A stretch of DNA of 42,159 nt from Lachnospiraceae bacterium (GTDB lineage Bacteria; Bacillota; Clostridia; Lachnospirales; Lachnospiraceae), in assembly GCA_016287675.1 (NCBI GenBank), contig JAEFAR010000022.1, forward strand, positions 1 through 42,159, in the 5' to 3' direction. The notes beneath the pieces were generated by a model. The model did not search any database, was not told the origin of the DNA, and saw only the letters and a program-made list of their open reading frames with translations. Position numbers and translations under genes: made by a program. Shown here piece after piece: positions 1 to 8,706 of this stretch. Within the stretch, counting starts at the first letter, position 1. Each line of letters begins with the position of its first letter.

Positions 1-117
1 TACATCGCAAGTGAGGAGGCAGCGATCCGTGTCATGGAGCCCAATGCCGAAAACATCTGGTCTCCCGCAGGCGGCGAACCCGTTATCGTTAATGTGAAGG
101 AAGGTGCAGACATATGA
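1..117 (+). CDS. Glutamate synthase amidotransferase-domain protein, C-terminal end (partial)
   Basis: The window opens inside a reading frame giving 38 residues before TGA. The tail, with EEAAIRVMEP and GGEPVIVNV, resembles the end of stand-alone class-II glutamine amidotransferase subunits of glutamate synthase (COG0067 type). Such subunits release ammonia from glutamine. The stop overlaps the next ATG in an ATGA arrangement, so the two genes are translationally coupled. The following genes encode the synthase and GXGXG domains, as expected for a split GltB. The catalytic N-terminus lies outside the window, so the call rests on the tail and context. Confidence 0.72.
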   Translation, partial: YIASEEAAIRVMEPNAENIWSPAGGEPVIVNVKEGADI

Positions 118-1619
118 GTATCGAATTTATCTATCCGCAGTTTGAAGTGATCAGAAACGAAAACAGATGCACCAACTGCCGCCTGTGCGAAAAGCAATGC
201 GCCAACGGAGTGCACTTTTATAATACCGAAAAAGGCATAATGGTAAGCGACGAAACAAAGTGCGTAAACTGCCAGCGCTGCGTTTCTTTCTGTCCCACAA
301 GAGCCCTGAAGATCGTAAAGACAGATAACGCTCTCAGAGAAAATGCCAACTGGTCGAATGCAACCATTACGGAGGTCTTTAAGCAAGCCACGGGAGGAGG
401 AGTGCTCCTCTCATCCATGGGAAATCCCGCACCCCTTCCGGTCTACTGGGACAAGATCCTGATAAATGCCTCTCAGGTTACAAACCCTCCCATAGATCCC
501 TTAAGAGAGCCCATGGAAACAAGAGTCTATCTCGGTAAAAAACCTGAAAAGATCCAAAGGGACGAAAAAGGTGAACTGATCTGTAAAACAGAACCTCAGA
601 TCAGGCTTTCAATGCCCATGATGTTCTCTGCCATGAGCTACGGTTCTATCAGCTACAACGCTCATGCAGCTCTTGCAAAGGCTGCAACGGAGCTGGGCAT
701 ACTCTACAACACCGGTGAAGGCGGACTTCACGAAGACTTCTACGTTTACGGCCCCAACACCATCGTTCAGGTGGCCAGCGGACGTTTCGGAGTCCATGAG
801 GACTACCTTTCGGCCGGCGCAGCCATAGAGATCAAGATGGGTCAGGGAGCAAAGCCGGGCATAGGCGGTCATCTTCCGGGGGCAAAGATCGTGGGAGATG
901 TCTCAAGAACAAGAATGATACCGGAAGGATCAGATGCCATTTCTCCTGCTCCCCATCACGACATATATTCTATAGAAGATCTCCGACAGCTTGTCTTCTC
1001 TCTTAAAGAAGCAACGGAATACAAAAAACCTGTTATCGTAAAGGTAGCGGCAGTTCACAACATAGCAGCCATAGCAAGCGGCATTGCAAGAAGCGGGGCG
1101 GACATCATCGCCATTGACGGCTTCAGAGGCGGTACGGGTGCAGCCCCCACCAGGATCCGTGACAATGTGGGCATCCCCATCGAGCTGGCCCTTGCTGCTG
1201 TGGATCAGCGACTCCGCGATGAAGGCATCAGGAACAATGTTTCACTTGTTGTAGGCGGTTCCATCAGAAATTCCGCAGATGTGGTCAAGGCGGTAGCGCT
1301 GGGTGCAGATGCCTGCTACATTGCCACTGCCGCGCTTCTGGCCATGGGCTGTCATCTCTGCCGTTCCTGCCAGACAGGAAAATGTAACTGGGGCATAGCC
1401 ACCCAAAGACCTGATCTGGTGAGCCGACTCGATCCCGAAGTGGGAAGCAGGCGCCTCGTAAACCTTATGAATGCCTGGAGGCATGAGATCATGGAGATCA
1501 TGGGCGGAATGGGCATCAACTCCATCGAAACCCTGAGGGGCAACCGATTAATGCTCAGAGGTATAGGGCTCACGGAGAAAGAACTTCAGATACTTGGTAT
1601 CGGGCACGCAGGCGAATAA
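114..1619 (+). CDS. gltB: Glutamate synthase, ferredoxin + FMN synthase domain subunit
   Basis: 501 aa. The N-terminus carries two 4Fe-4S ferredoxin motifs (Cys19/22/25/29 and Cys50/53/56/60, the second followed by Pro). A glutamate-synthase TIM-barrel domain follows, with FSAMSYGSIS, NTGEGG, KPGIGGHLPG and GGTGAAPTR, the FMN and 2-oxoglutarate site. A Cys-rich GCHLCRSCQTGKC segment near residues 415-428 corresponds to the 3Fe-4S loop. This is the archaeal/clostridial split form of GltB, with the amidotransferase domain in the gene upstream and the GXGXG domain downstream. It should transfer ammonia to 2-oxoglutarate using reduced ferredoxin or a partner reductase. No GltD-like flavoprotein is visible in the window. 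Confidence 0.93.
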   Translation: MSIEFIYPQFEVIRNENRCTNCRLCEKQCANGVHFYNTEKGIMVSDETKCVNCQRCVSFCPTRALKIVKTDNALRENANWSNATITEVFKQATGGGVLLSSMGNPAPLPVYWDKILINASQVTNPPIDPLREPMETRVYLGKKPEKIQRDEKGELICKTEPQIRLSMPMMFSAMSYGSISYNAHAALAKAATELGILYNTGEGGLHEDFYVYGPNTIVQVASGRFGVHEDYLSAGAAIEIKMGQGAKPGIGGHLPGAKIVGDVSRTRMIPEGSDAISPAPHHDIYSIEDLRQLVFSLKEATEYKKPVIVKVAAVHNIAAIASGIARSGADIIAIDGFRGGTGAAPTRIRDNVGIPIELALAAVDQRLRDEGIRNNVSLVVGGSIRNSADVVKAVALGADACYIATAALLAMGCHLCRSCQTGKCNWGIATQRPDLVSRLDPEVGSRRLVNLMNAWRHEIMEIMGGMGINSIETLRGNRLMLRGIGLTEKELQILGIGHAGE

Positions 1620-1689
1620 ATTTTATTAAGATAAAACAGTTTTATTGCAAAATGGGAATATATATGCAAAAATAATCGGAGGAAAAATA

Positions 1690-2409
1690 ATGCGTATACA
1701 AGCAAAGGATCTGGATCACAAAGCTTTGAACGAAGCCATCAGGAACTCCCGGTCCACCTGCACCATAGAAGACTGCTGCGGACAGCGTTTTATTGCTGCC
1801 GGCATGTCTCACAGAGAGATCGAGATCACGGGAATCCCCGGAAACGCTTTGGGCGCGTACCTGAACGGTGGCAGGATCACCGTCATGGGAAACACCCAGG
1901 ATGCTGTGGGAGACACCATGAATGCAGGTGAGATCATCATCCACGGCAACATCGGAGATGCCGCAGGCTACGCTATGCGCGGAGGCAAGATCTTTGTCAG
2001 GGGGAATGCCGGCTACAGAGCAGGGATCCACATGAAAGCCTACAAAGACAAGATCCCCGTAATGGTCATAGGCGGAAACACAGGCAGTTTCCTGGGAGAA
2101 TACCAGGCAGGCGGGCAGATCGTAGTTCTTAACCTGGACGAGCCCGGTAAAAGGATCGTCGGAAACTTTCCCTGCACCGGTATGCACGGGGGCAAGATGT
2201 TCTTGAGATCGGAATGCAAAGACGTAGTCTTTCCCGATCAGGTTACAGCAAGGCCGGCTGAGTCCAAGGATCTTGAAGAGATCAAAGAAAGCATAGATGA
2301 ATTTTGCACTTATTTTAATATTGATGCCAAAGATGTACTGTCGGGCGTTTTCACAGTCATTGAACCCGACAGCAGCAACCCCTACAGACAGATGTATGTC
2401 CAAAACTGA
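1690..2409 (+). CDS. Glutamate synthase GXGXG-domain protein (GltB domain 3)
   Basis: 239 aa. The start is the ATG at 1690, which follows a CGGAGGA ribosome site; an in-frame ATG at 1645 lacks one. The protein is dominated by regularly spaced glycines (GNALGAYLNGG, GNIGDAAGYAMRGG, GNAGYRAGIHM), the pattern of the right-handed beta-helix GXGXG domain that forms the C-terminal part of full-length GltB. In split glutamate synthases it is a separate subunit that holds the other two domains together. It lies between the FMN subunit and glnA in the same orientation, so it is presumably co-transcribed. Confidence 0.9.
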   Translation: MRIQAKDLDHKALNEAIRNSRSTCTIEDCCGQRFIAAGMSHREIEITGIPGNALGAYLNGGRITVMGNTQDAVGDTMNAGEIIIHGNIGDAAGYAMRGGKIFVRGNAGYRAGIHMKAYKDKIPVMVIGGNTGSFLGEYQAGGQIVVLNLDEPGKRIVGNFPCTGMHGGKMFLRSECKDVVFPDQVTARPAESKDLEEIKESIDEFCTYFNIDAKDVLSGVFTVIEPDSSNPYRQMYVQN

Positions 2410-2438
2410 TCTGTAGCACCAGATGATACGGAGGAGAC

Positions 2439-3653
2439 ATGAAATACTCAAAGGATGAGATCTTACAATTTGCGCAGGAAGAGGACGTAAAGTTTATCAG
2501 GCTTGCCTTTTGCGATGTTTTCGGAAGGCAGAAAAACATTTCCGTAATGCCCGATGAATTGCCGAGAGCCTTTGAACAAGGCATAGCTTTCGACGCATCT
2601 TCCATCCTGGGCTTCGGTGACGAAACCCACAGCGATCTTCTGCTTCACCCCGAGTCAGACACCCTGACGCCTCTGCCATGGCGCCCGGAACACGGCCGTG
2701 TGGTGCAGATGTTTTCATCCATCACCTATCCCGACGGTACTCCTTTTGAATGTGACACAAGACGTCTTCTGAAGAATGCCGTTGCGGACGCAAAGAAAGC
2801 CGGCTTCAACTTCACCTTCGGTGCCGAGCAGGAGTTCTACCTCTTCCTCATCGACGAAAAGGGCAATAAGACAAAGATCCCCTCGGACGAAGCGGGCTAC
2901 ATGGACATAGCTCCCGACGACAAGGGTGAAAATGTCCGTCGTGAAGTCTGCCTGACTCTGGAAAAGATGGGCATACATCCCGAGAGTTCCCACCACGAGG
3001 AAGGCCCCGGTCAGAACGAGATCGACTTCCGTTATGCAGATCCTCTCATTGTGGCAGACAATGCCCAGATGTTCCAAAGAGTCGTAAAAACAGTGGCAAA
3101 CAGGAACGGTCTGGCAGCCGACTTTTCTCCCAAGCCTTTAAGAAAAGCCCCCGGAAACGGCTTCCACATCAATATGTCCGTATATCCTTTTGAAGAAAAG
3201 GGGAACTTTAAATATATGCTTGCGGGAATCCTTAAAAACATCAAGGCAATGACGTTGTTCCTGAATCCCGCAAGGGAATCCTATCTGAGACTCGGTAACA
3301 ACAAGGCTCCGGGCTTCATTTCCTGGTCAGCGGAAAACCGTTCCCAGCTCATCCGTATTCCCGCTGCAGTGGGCGAATACAGACGTGCGGAACTCCGTTC
3401 CCCGGATCCCGGTGCAAATCCCTACCTTGCCTTCACGCTCCTCATCAGAGCGGGACTGGATGGCATACAGAACAAGCTGCCTTTACCGGAAAGCGCGGAT
3501 CTGAACTTCTTCACCGCAGCTCCAAAGATCCTTTCAAAGTACGAGAAACTGCCGCGCAACTACAGAGAAGCCTGCAGATCGGCAGCATCAAGTGATTTCA
3601 TCAGGAAAAACATTCCTTCCGAGATCCTTGAAATCTACTTGAAAGCTCGATGA
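2439..3653 (+). CDS. glnA: Glutamine synthetase, type I
   Basis: 404 aa, making glutamine from glutamate, ammonia and ATP. The beta-grasp N-domain is residues 1-95. The catalytic domain has FGAEQEFYLF (metal and glutamate site), GPGQNEIDFRY, NGFHINMSV (glutamate-binding His) and ENRSQLIRIP. It is shorter than the usual 440-470 residue bacterial GSI, and I see no adenylylation-loop Tyr, so it is probably controlled by feedback or expression. GGAGGAG precedes the ATG. Its place right after the split glutamate synthase gives a complete GS-GOGAT cycle. Confidence 0.95.
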   Translation: MKYSKDEILQFAQEEDVKFIRLAFCDVFGRQKNISVMPDELPRAFEQGIAFDASSILGFGDETHSDLLLHPESDTLTPLPWRPEHGRVVQMFSSITYPDGTPFECDTRRLLKNAVADAKKAGFNFTFGAEQEFYLFLIDEKGNKTKIPSDEAGYMDIAPDDKGENVRREVCLTLEKMGIHPESSHHEEGPGQNEIDFRYADPLIVADNAQMFQRVVKTVANRNGLAADFSPKPLRKAPGNGFHINMSVYPFEEKGNFKYMLAGILKNIKAMTLFLNPARESYLRLGNNKAPGFISWSAENRSQLIRIPAAVGEYRRAELRSPDPGANPYLAFTLLIRAGLDGIQNKLPLPESADLNFFTAAPKILSKYEKLPRNYREACRSAASSDFIRKNIPSEILEIYLKAR

Positions 3654-3687
3654 TCCTTCTTAAGGGATTTCGAGGAAAGGGATTCGT

Positions 3688-4272
3688 ATGAGTCTACAAG
3701 AACGGGTGTACAGCGTTCTCGTCGTTTCGACGGCAGAAAAACTGAATACAGCTCTTTCGGGCATACTCACGGAGTCCCGTTGTTCTCCCGTCAGGTTCGT
3801 GTCGGACATAAGCTCCGCAAAAAGAGTATGGAGTGAAAGTGCCTATGATTTTATCATCATAAATTCTCCTCTTCCCGACGATACAGGAGTGCGGTTCGCT
3901 ATCGATGCCGCTGCATCAAAGGGCACTGTGGTGCTGCTTTTGCTTCGGACCGAGATCTACGACGAAACGAGGGAGAAGGTGGTGGAGCACGGAGTCTTCA
4001 CTCTCGCCAAGCCGCTCTCACGTCCCGTGATCCTGAACGCTCTGGACTGGATGGAAAGCGCAAGGGAACGTCTTAAAAAGATGGATCTAAAAACCTTGTC
4101 GGTGGAAGAAAAAATGGAAGAGATCCGTACGGTGAACAGGGCCAAATGGCTCCTTATCTCCGTGCTGAAAATGGATGAGCCCGAAGCTCATCGATACATT
4201 GAAAAACAGGCCATGGATCGATGCATTTCGAAACGGGAAGTGGCTGAAGAGATCATCAAAACATATGCCTGA
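3688..4272 (+). CDS. ANTAR-domain antitermination regulator with degenerate receiver
   Basis: 194 aa. The N-terminal half (about 1-120) has a receiver fold, but the usual phospho-acceptor Asp position reads IIINSPLPDDTG, with Asn-Ser instead of Asp. The conserved Lys survives in LAKPLSRPV. The C-terminal half is a helical linker plus an ANTAR RNA-binding domain (about 140-194, with NRAKWLL, EAHRYIEKQAM and SKREVAEEII). ANTAR proteins bind paired hexaloop hairpins and prevent formation of a terminator. Just downstream, before asnB, there is a hexaloop hairpin overlapping an intrinsic terminator, so asnB is the likely target. How the protein is activated is unclear given the missing Asp. Confidence 0.88.
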   Translation: MSLQERVYSVLVVSTAEKLNTALSGILTESRCSPVRFVSDISSAKRVWSESAYDFIIINSPLPDDTGVRFAIDAAASKGTVVLLLLRTEIYDETREKVVEHGVFTLAKPLSRPVILNALDWMESARERLKKMDLKTLSVEEKMEEIRTVNRAKWLLISVLKMDEPEAHRYIEKQAMDRCISKREVAEEIIKTYA

Positions 4273-4277
4273 AATTA

Positions 4278-4331
4278 AAGCCAATGGGGGCTTCAACCGG
4301 TTTTTGCCATGTTGAAGTCCCGGATTTTTTT
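4278..4331 (+). terminator. asnB leader: ANTAR-type hexaloop hairpin overlapping an intrinsic terminator
   Basis: The terminator stem pairs 4287-4297 with 4311-4321 (11 bp, one G-U) and is followed by a T-run at 4325-4331. A competing hairpin pairs AAGCC (4278-4282) with GGCTT (4289-4293) around the hexaloop AATGGG, which has A at position 1 and G at position 4, the ANTAR signature. Bases 4289-4293 belong to both stems, so the two structures exclude each other. I could not find a convincing first hexaloop hairpin (P1) upstream. Confidence 0.75.
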
Positions 4332-4347
4332 GAAAGAAGGAACAGCT

Positions 4348-6171
4348 ATGTGCGGAATATGTGGTTTTACAGGAAACATTGATAACAGGGAAGAAGTACT
4401 CACGCGGATGATGAACAGGATCATCCACAGAGGTCCCGACAGCGGCGGGCAGCACATTTCAGACGGTATTGCCATGGGCTTCAGACGCCTCGCCATCATC
4501 GATCTGAACAACGGAAACCAGCCCATGTACAACGAAGACAGGACTCTCGTCGTCACCTTTAACGGAGAGATCTACAACTACAGGGAACTCCGTAAAGAAC
4601 TGGAAGAAAAAGGACACATTTTCTCAAACAATGCCGACACGGAAGTTCTCCTCCACGGTTACGAGGAGTACGGTGCGGGTCTTGTGGAAAAACTTCGCGG
4701 GATGTTCACTTTTGTGCTTTGGGACATGAAAACAAAGACACTTTTCGGTGCCAGGGACCATTTCGGGATAAAGCCCTTCTACTATGCACCTTTGGGTAAT
4801 GACATCGCCTACGGCTCCGAGATCAAATCGATCCTTGAGCACCCCTCCTATCAAAAGAAGGTCAATCCGGAAGCCCTGGAAAACTATCTCACTTTCCAGT
4901 ACTCCGTTCTTCCCGAAACCTTTTTTAAAGGCATATTCAAGCTCCCTCCGGCCCATTATTTCACATTTAAGAACGGAGACCTTAAGATCACACGCTACTT
5001 TGATCCTTCCTTCGCTCCGGATGACAGCCTTAAATTTGAGGATGTAGTCAACAGGATCGATGAAACAATGCAGGAATCGGTAAGGGCACATATGCTTGCC
5101 GACGTGGAAGTGGGATCTTTCCTCTCATCGGGGGTGGATTCAAGCTACGTGGCAGCATCTTTCCACGGTGACAAGACCTTTACCGTGGGCTTTGATTACG
5201 AAAAATACAACGAGACGGAATACGCAAAAGATCTGTCTTCAAAGATCGGAATAGAGAACTACGGCAGGATCATTTCCACCGAAGAGTACTGGAACGTGCT
5301 TCCCAAGATCCAGTATCACATGGACGAGCCATTGGCAGACCCTTCGGCAGTGGCACTGTATTTTGTTTCGGAAACAGCTTCAAAACACGTTAAAGTGGCA
5401 TTGTCCGGTGAAGGTGCGGATGAATTCTTCGGAGGCTACAACATCTACCACGAGCCCTTTTCGCTTGGGGGCTATCAAAAGCTTCCCGAGGGGCTGAGGA
5501 AGGGACTTGCAGCTGCAGCAAAAGCCATCCCCTTCAGATTCAAGGGTAAGAACTTCCTGATCCGCGGAAGCAAGCCCCTGGAAGAACGCTTCATCGGAAA
5601 CGCTTTTATGTTCAGTGAGGAGGAACGTGCAAAGATCCTTAAGAATCCGACGGGACTTTACAGCCACAAGTATCTCACAAAGCCTTTTTACAAAAAGGCG
5701 GCAGGATTTGACGATGTCACGAAAATGCAGTACATCGACGTGAACTTCTGGCTCATTGGAGACATCCTTTTAAAAGCTGACAAGATGAGTATGGCAAATT
5801 CCTTGGAAGTCCGCGTGCCTTTCCTGGACCGTAATGTTTTTGATCTGGCCCGCACTCTTCCCACAAAATTCAAGGTCAACGACAGGAACACAAAGATCGC
5901 CATGCGGGCTGCGGCTCACCGCCACCTCCCGGAATCCGTAGCGGAAAAAAAGAAGCTGGGATTCCCCGTCCCCATCCGCATCTGGCTTAAGGAGGAAAAG
6001 TACTATAACATAATAAAAGCCGCATTTACGGGAAATGCGGCGGAAAGCTTTTTTAATACATCAGAGATCCTGAAGCTCCTGGACGATCATCGCGCCGGAA
6101 AGGCGGACAACAGCAGGAAGATCTGGACGATCTATATGTTTTTGGTGTGGTATAAAGAGTTTTTTGAATAA
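4348..6171 (+). CDS. asnB: Asparagine synthase (glutamine-hydrolysing)
   Basis: 607 aa. The start at 4348 puts Cys at position 2, the obligatory N-terminal nucleophile of class-II amidotransferases (MCGICGF); the ribosome site is AAGAAGG. Residues 1-200 are the glutaminase domain (RGPDSGG, FNGEIYNY, ARDHFGIKP). The C-terminal synthetase domain has the ATP-pyrophosphatase loop SSGVDSS near residue 261 and SGEGADEFFGGY. It makes asparagine from aspartate, glutamine and ATP in the cytoplasm. The leader terminator with its ANTAR hairpin suggests control by the preceding gene product. It ends 1 bp from the convergent DUF2500 gene, with no terminator visible between them. Confidence 0.95.
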   Translation: MCGICGFTGNIDNREEVLTRMMNRIIHRGPDSGGQHISDGIAMGFRRLAIIDLNNGNQPMYNEDRTLVVTFNGEIYNYRELRKELEEKGHIFSNNADTEVLLHGYEEYGAGLVEKLRGMFTFVLWDMKTKTLFGARDHFGIKPFYYAPLGNDIAYGSEIKSILEHPSYQKKVNPEALENYLTFQYSVLPETFFKGIFKLPPAHYFTFKNGDLKITRYFDPSFAPDDSLKFEDVVNRIDETMQESVRAHMLADVEVGSFLSSGVDSSYVAASFHGDKTFTVGFDYEKYNETEYAKDLSSKIGIENYGRIISTEEYWNVLPKIQYHMDEPLADPSAVALYFVSETASKHVKVALSGEGADEFFGGYNIYHEPFSLGGYQKLPEGLRKGLAAAAKAIPFRFKGKNFLIRGSKPLEERFIGNAFMFSEEERAKILKNPTGLYSHKYLTKPFYKKAAGFDDVTKMQYIDVNFWLIGDILLKADKMSMANSLEVRVPFLDRNVFDLARTLPTKFKVNDRNTKIAMRAAAHRHLPESVAEKKKLGFPVPIRIWLKEEKYYNIIKAAFTGNAAESFFNTSEILKLLDDHRAGKADNSRKIWTIYMFLVWYKEFFE

Positions 6172-6172
6172 C

Positions 6173-6589
6173 CTATTCTTTGTTACGCTCAAAACCCATA
6201 AAGCGTGTGCCTTTGAAGGACAGATCACCGTGGTCCCCTTCTATCAGGTACCCGTATTCATTTTCGGGGACGGTGAGTTCCATCCTGTCTCCGCTGTCAA
6301 CCTGGAATGTCACGTAATAGGTGTGAAACGTGCTTGTAGAACGCATATGCCCTTCTGTTCCGTGCATTCCTCCGCTCACGCGGGTATCAACCCTTTTACC
6401 CACCACTTTTGCCTTAACGGTAAGAAGCGGCGAGCTGTTGTTATGCGACCATTCTTTAATACTTTTAAAGAACGTCATAACGATCATTACGAATACTATT
6501 CCAAAGACAAGCATAAAAATGATCTGAAAAAATCCGAAGCCGAAGCCAAAACCTCCGAAGCCTCGCGAAAAGCCGTACGTTAAGTTCAT
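6173..6589 (-). CDS. DUF2500 family membrane protein
   Basis: 138 aa. A Gly/Phe-rich N-terminus (FGGFGFGFGFF) leads into one membrane segment (about 20-43). A soluble domain follows, with LTVKAKVVGKRVDTR, YYVTFQVDSGDRMELTVPENEYGYLIEGDHGDLSFKGT split as short conserved blocks, and a terminal RFMGFER. This matches the DUF2500 (YhhM-like) pattern, whose function is unknown. A GGGGGG ribosome site precedes the ATG. It is a single gene with its own likely promoter. Confidence 0.82.
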   Translation of the reverse strand: MNLTYGFSRGFGGFGFGFGFFQIIFMLVFGIVFVMIVMTFFKSIKEWSHNNSSPLLTVKAKVVGKRVDTRVSGGMHGTEGHMRSTSTFHTYYVTFQVDSGDRMELTVPENEYGYLIEGDHGDLSFKGTRFMGFERNKE

Positions 6590-6621
6590 AATTTTCCCCC
6601 CTTGCGGATAATGTTACTTAT

Positions 6622-6650
6622 ACGATAGCATTTACCCGCCGAGATTTCAA
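6622..6650 (-). promoter_or_regulatory. Promoter of the DUF2500 gene
   Basis: On the minus strand TTGAAA (6645-6650) is followed by 17 bases and TATCGT (6622-6627), preceded by TGC (extended -10). It lies about 33 bases upstream of the start codon. Confidence 0.5.
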
Positions 6651-6676
6651 CCGCCGTTTCGGCAAATTATCCCCTT

Positions 6677-7354
6677 CTAATCATCCAGTCCCAAAAACAT
6701 ACGATCATAAACAGAAACTTCCCTCATGGCGTTTCGGATCAATGTTTCGTTGTCATTGTGCTCCATCAGTATTATAAGGCCAAAGAGTCCCGCAAGAGAT
6801 ACCGATCCAGCAGCACCTGCTCCCATGATCGAAAGCTTTACGGGAATCAGCAGTTCCAAAAGGGGTGCAAAGAAAAAGAATAAATTAAGTACCGCAATTA
6901 CGGATGCAAAGATCACTTCCAACTTTGAATAGTTTCTGTAATGTATCGTGGAAAGTCCGATCATAAACGCCGCAGTCGGCGCGAAGAAAAGCCCTGTAGT
7001 GAGAATACCAAAAGTCTCCTTTAAACCGATGCCTAAAACAAACGCTCCCACAGATGTTGTAACAGCACTTGCGACGAGACCTGCCCCGGTGGTCAGCAAC
7101 AGGTTCACAAGCCACAGATCCTTAGCTTTCTTTCCCGCTGCAACATAACAATTGATCCTGAAAAGATCTCCTGCAGAAAAAAGGACCTGAGTGTAGATCA
7201 AGGGGATCGCAAGCCCCGAAAGATTTAAAACAGTCCCCGCCTTCACTCCCAAAGCTGTATTTAAAACCACATAGATCACGGGACAAATGATCATTCCTGC
7301 CACTTTACCGGGCTTAAGCATCATTTTAAATTTATACCATAAAAATGCATTCAT
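6677..7354 (-). CDS. ABC transporter membrane subunit (second)
   Basis: 225 aa, almost entirely hydrophobic with about six membrane segments. I do not recognise a named family. It overlaps the preceding gene by 4 bp and is the last gene of an operon that runs XRE regulator, ABC ATPase, membrane protein, membrane protein. By position it is a permease-like subunit of an exporter of unknown substrate, perhaps a peptide or antibiotic. Residues 60-80 (SAGDLFRINCYVAAGKK) resemble the cytoplasmic loop seen in ABC-2-like permeases. Confidence 0.7.
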   Translation of the reverse strand: MNAFLWYKFKMMLKPGKVAGMIICPVIYVVLNTALGVKAGTVLNLSGLAIPLIYTQVLFSAGDLFRINCYVAAGKKAKDLWLVNLLLTTGAGLVASAVTTSVGAFVLGIGLKETFGILTTGLFFAPTAAFMIGLSTIHYRNYSKLEVIFASVIAVLNLFFFFAPLLELLIPVKLSIMGAGAAGSVSLAGLFGLIILMEHNDNETLIRNAMREVSVYDRMFLGLDD

Positions 7355-7989
7355 CTTCTTCCTCCGTTTGTAAAGATCTCTTCCACGGTCAGCTTTGAGA
7401 TCATGTATTTCGCCGCAAGGAAAAGGCCTGTAAAGAAAAGCACTTCAGCTCCCAAAAACAGCAGGCTGAACTTCTCCGCCATAAGCAAAACATTGACCAA
7501 AAGGACAGTCCCGATTATCACGAAAGTTCTGAAGCCTGCTTTTACACTCAGCGAGATCACCGTAACCCCCGCAAGGAGCACAGGCATTTCCGCCAGGCAA
7601 AGCAACGCTCTTAAGATAACCATCGGATCAAACCGGTTTTGAAGTGCCATAATTAAAACCAGGATCATCGATTGCAATACAATATACGTCACTGTCACCA
7701 CTCCGGGAAAAATAAGTTTACTCATCACCACATGTCTCATATCCCTTTTAATGCAGAGAACCTGCTTTAAAGCCGCATCATAAAACGAAATTACAGCTTT
7801 ATTGGAAAACATGAGGGTAGCGAGAAGGCATATGCTTGTGAGCGCGATATCGGGATCCAAAAGGCGGCTCAGCGTACAGGCGGTGCCAAGGCCGAGCAGC
7901 AACAGCAAGGTGATCAGGTTTTTGACACCTGCGGAAACAAATTTTTTCTGTTCAAGCCACATAAGGGCATCATTTTTCCTGTTCATCAC
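7351..7989 (-). CDS. ABC transporter membrane subunit (first)
   Basis: 212 aa with about six membrane segments: a first pair near residues 22-62, a middle pair near 98-140 and two close to the C-terminus. A short cytoplasmic stretch (FYDAALKQVLCIKRDMRHVVMSKLI) resembles the loop after the first helix pair of ABC-2-like permeases. It overlaps the ATPase gene by 4 bp upstream and the next membrane gene by 4 bp downstream, so the three are translationally coupled. The substrate is unknown. Confidence 0.72.
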   Translation of the reverse strand: MMNRKNDALMWLEQKKFVSAGVKNLITLLLLLGLGTACTLSRLLDPDIALTSICLLATLMFSNKAVISFYDAALKQVLCIKRDMRHVVMSKLIFPGVVTVTYIVLQSMILVLIMALQNRFDPMVILRALLCLAEMPVLLAGVTVISLSVKAGFRTFVIIGTVLLVNVLLMAEKFSLLFLGAEVLFFTGLFLAAKYMISKLTVEEIFTNGGRR

Positions 7990-8705
7990 ATCAGCACCTT
8001 TGCATACATCATCTCCAGCTCGGATTTTTCGGTCTCGTGGTTGCTCAGCGGCGCTTCATTGCGGATCTCGCCCTGTTTCATGAAAACTGCTTTATCACAG
8101 ACTTTCTCGATCTCAGTCAGATCGTGGGAGCTCAGAAGAATGGTGCAGCCTTCCTTTTTCAGTTTAAGGAGCTGCTCCGTAAGAAAATTCTTGCCCTCCA
8201 CATCGAGCCCCAGATAAGGCTCATCCAGGAGGATGAGTTCCGGTTTTATCACCAGCGTACGGCCGATGGCGAGCCTCTGTTTCATGCCTTTCGAAAACTT
8301 GGTGATGACCATGTTTTCTTTTCCTTTGAGGGAAATCTCTTCAAAGATCCTTTCGATCCTTGCCCTTCGCTCATTGACGGAGCTTTTGGGATTATACATG
8401 CGGTCGTAAAACTCCATGTTTTCCCAAGCGGTCAATGGTGCAAAAAGGCCGGTGGTGTCCAGCACAAAAGCGATCTTTTCGCGTAAGGCATCACATTCGC
8501 TGCTCCTCACATCGATCCAGTTAATAAGGATCTCGCCTGAGTAACGGGAGTATATGCCTAATATACAATTTAAGAGAGAGGTTTTGCCGGCGCCGTTGGC
8601 TCCTACCAGCGCCACCGCTTCCCCGCTTTTTAATTCCAGATCTATCCGGTTCAAAATTCTGACATTGTCCGATTCCTTTGAAAGATCCTTTATTGAGAGA
8701 TTCAT
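7986..8705 (-). CDS. ABC transporter ATP-binding protein
   Basis: 239 aa from the ATG at 8705, which has GGAGGAG 4 bases upstream; a longer frame to 8786 runs back inside the regulator gene. Walker A is GANGAGKTS, the signature region is FSKGMKQRLAIGR and Walker B is LILLDEPYLGLD, followed by the H-loop SSHD. The KGM form of the signature is typical of ABC-2 exporter ATPases (drug, bacteriocin or YtrB-like). It energises the two membrane subunits encoded downstream. Confidence 0.92.
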   Translation of the reverse strand: MNLSIKDLSKESDNVRILNRIDLELKSGEAVALVGANGAGKTSLLNCILGIYSRYSGEILINWIDVRSSECDALREKIAFVLDTTGLFAPLTAWENMEFYDRMYNPKSSVNERRARIERIFEEISLKGKENMVITKFSKGMKQRLAIGRTLVIKPELILLDEPYLGLDVEGKNFLTEQLLKLKKEGCTILLSSHDLTEIEKVCDKAVFMKQGEIRNEAPLSNHETEKSELEMMYAKVLM

Positions 8706-8706
8706 T

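Noticed and set aside
1642-2451. 269-codon minus-strand frame
   Set aside because: It is the shadow of the GXGXG-domain gene, which has a proper ribosome site and family motifs.
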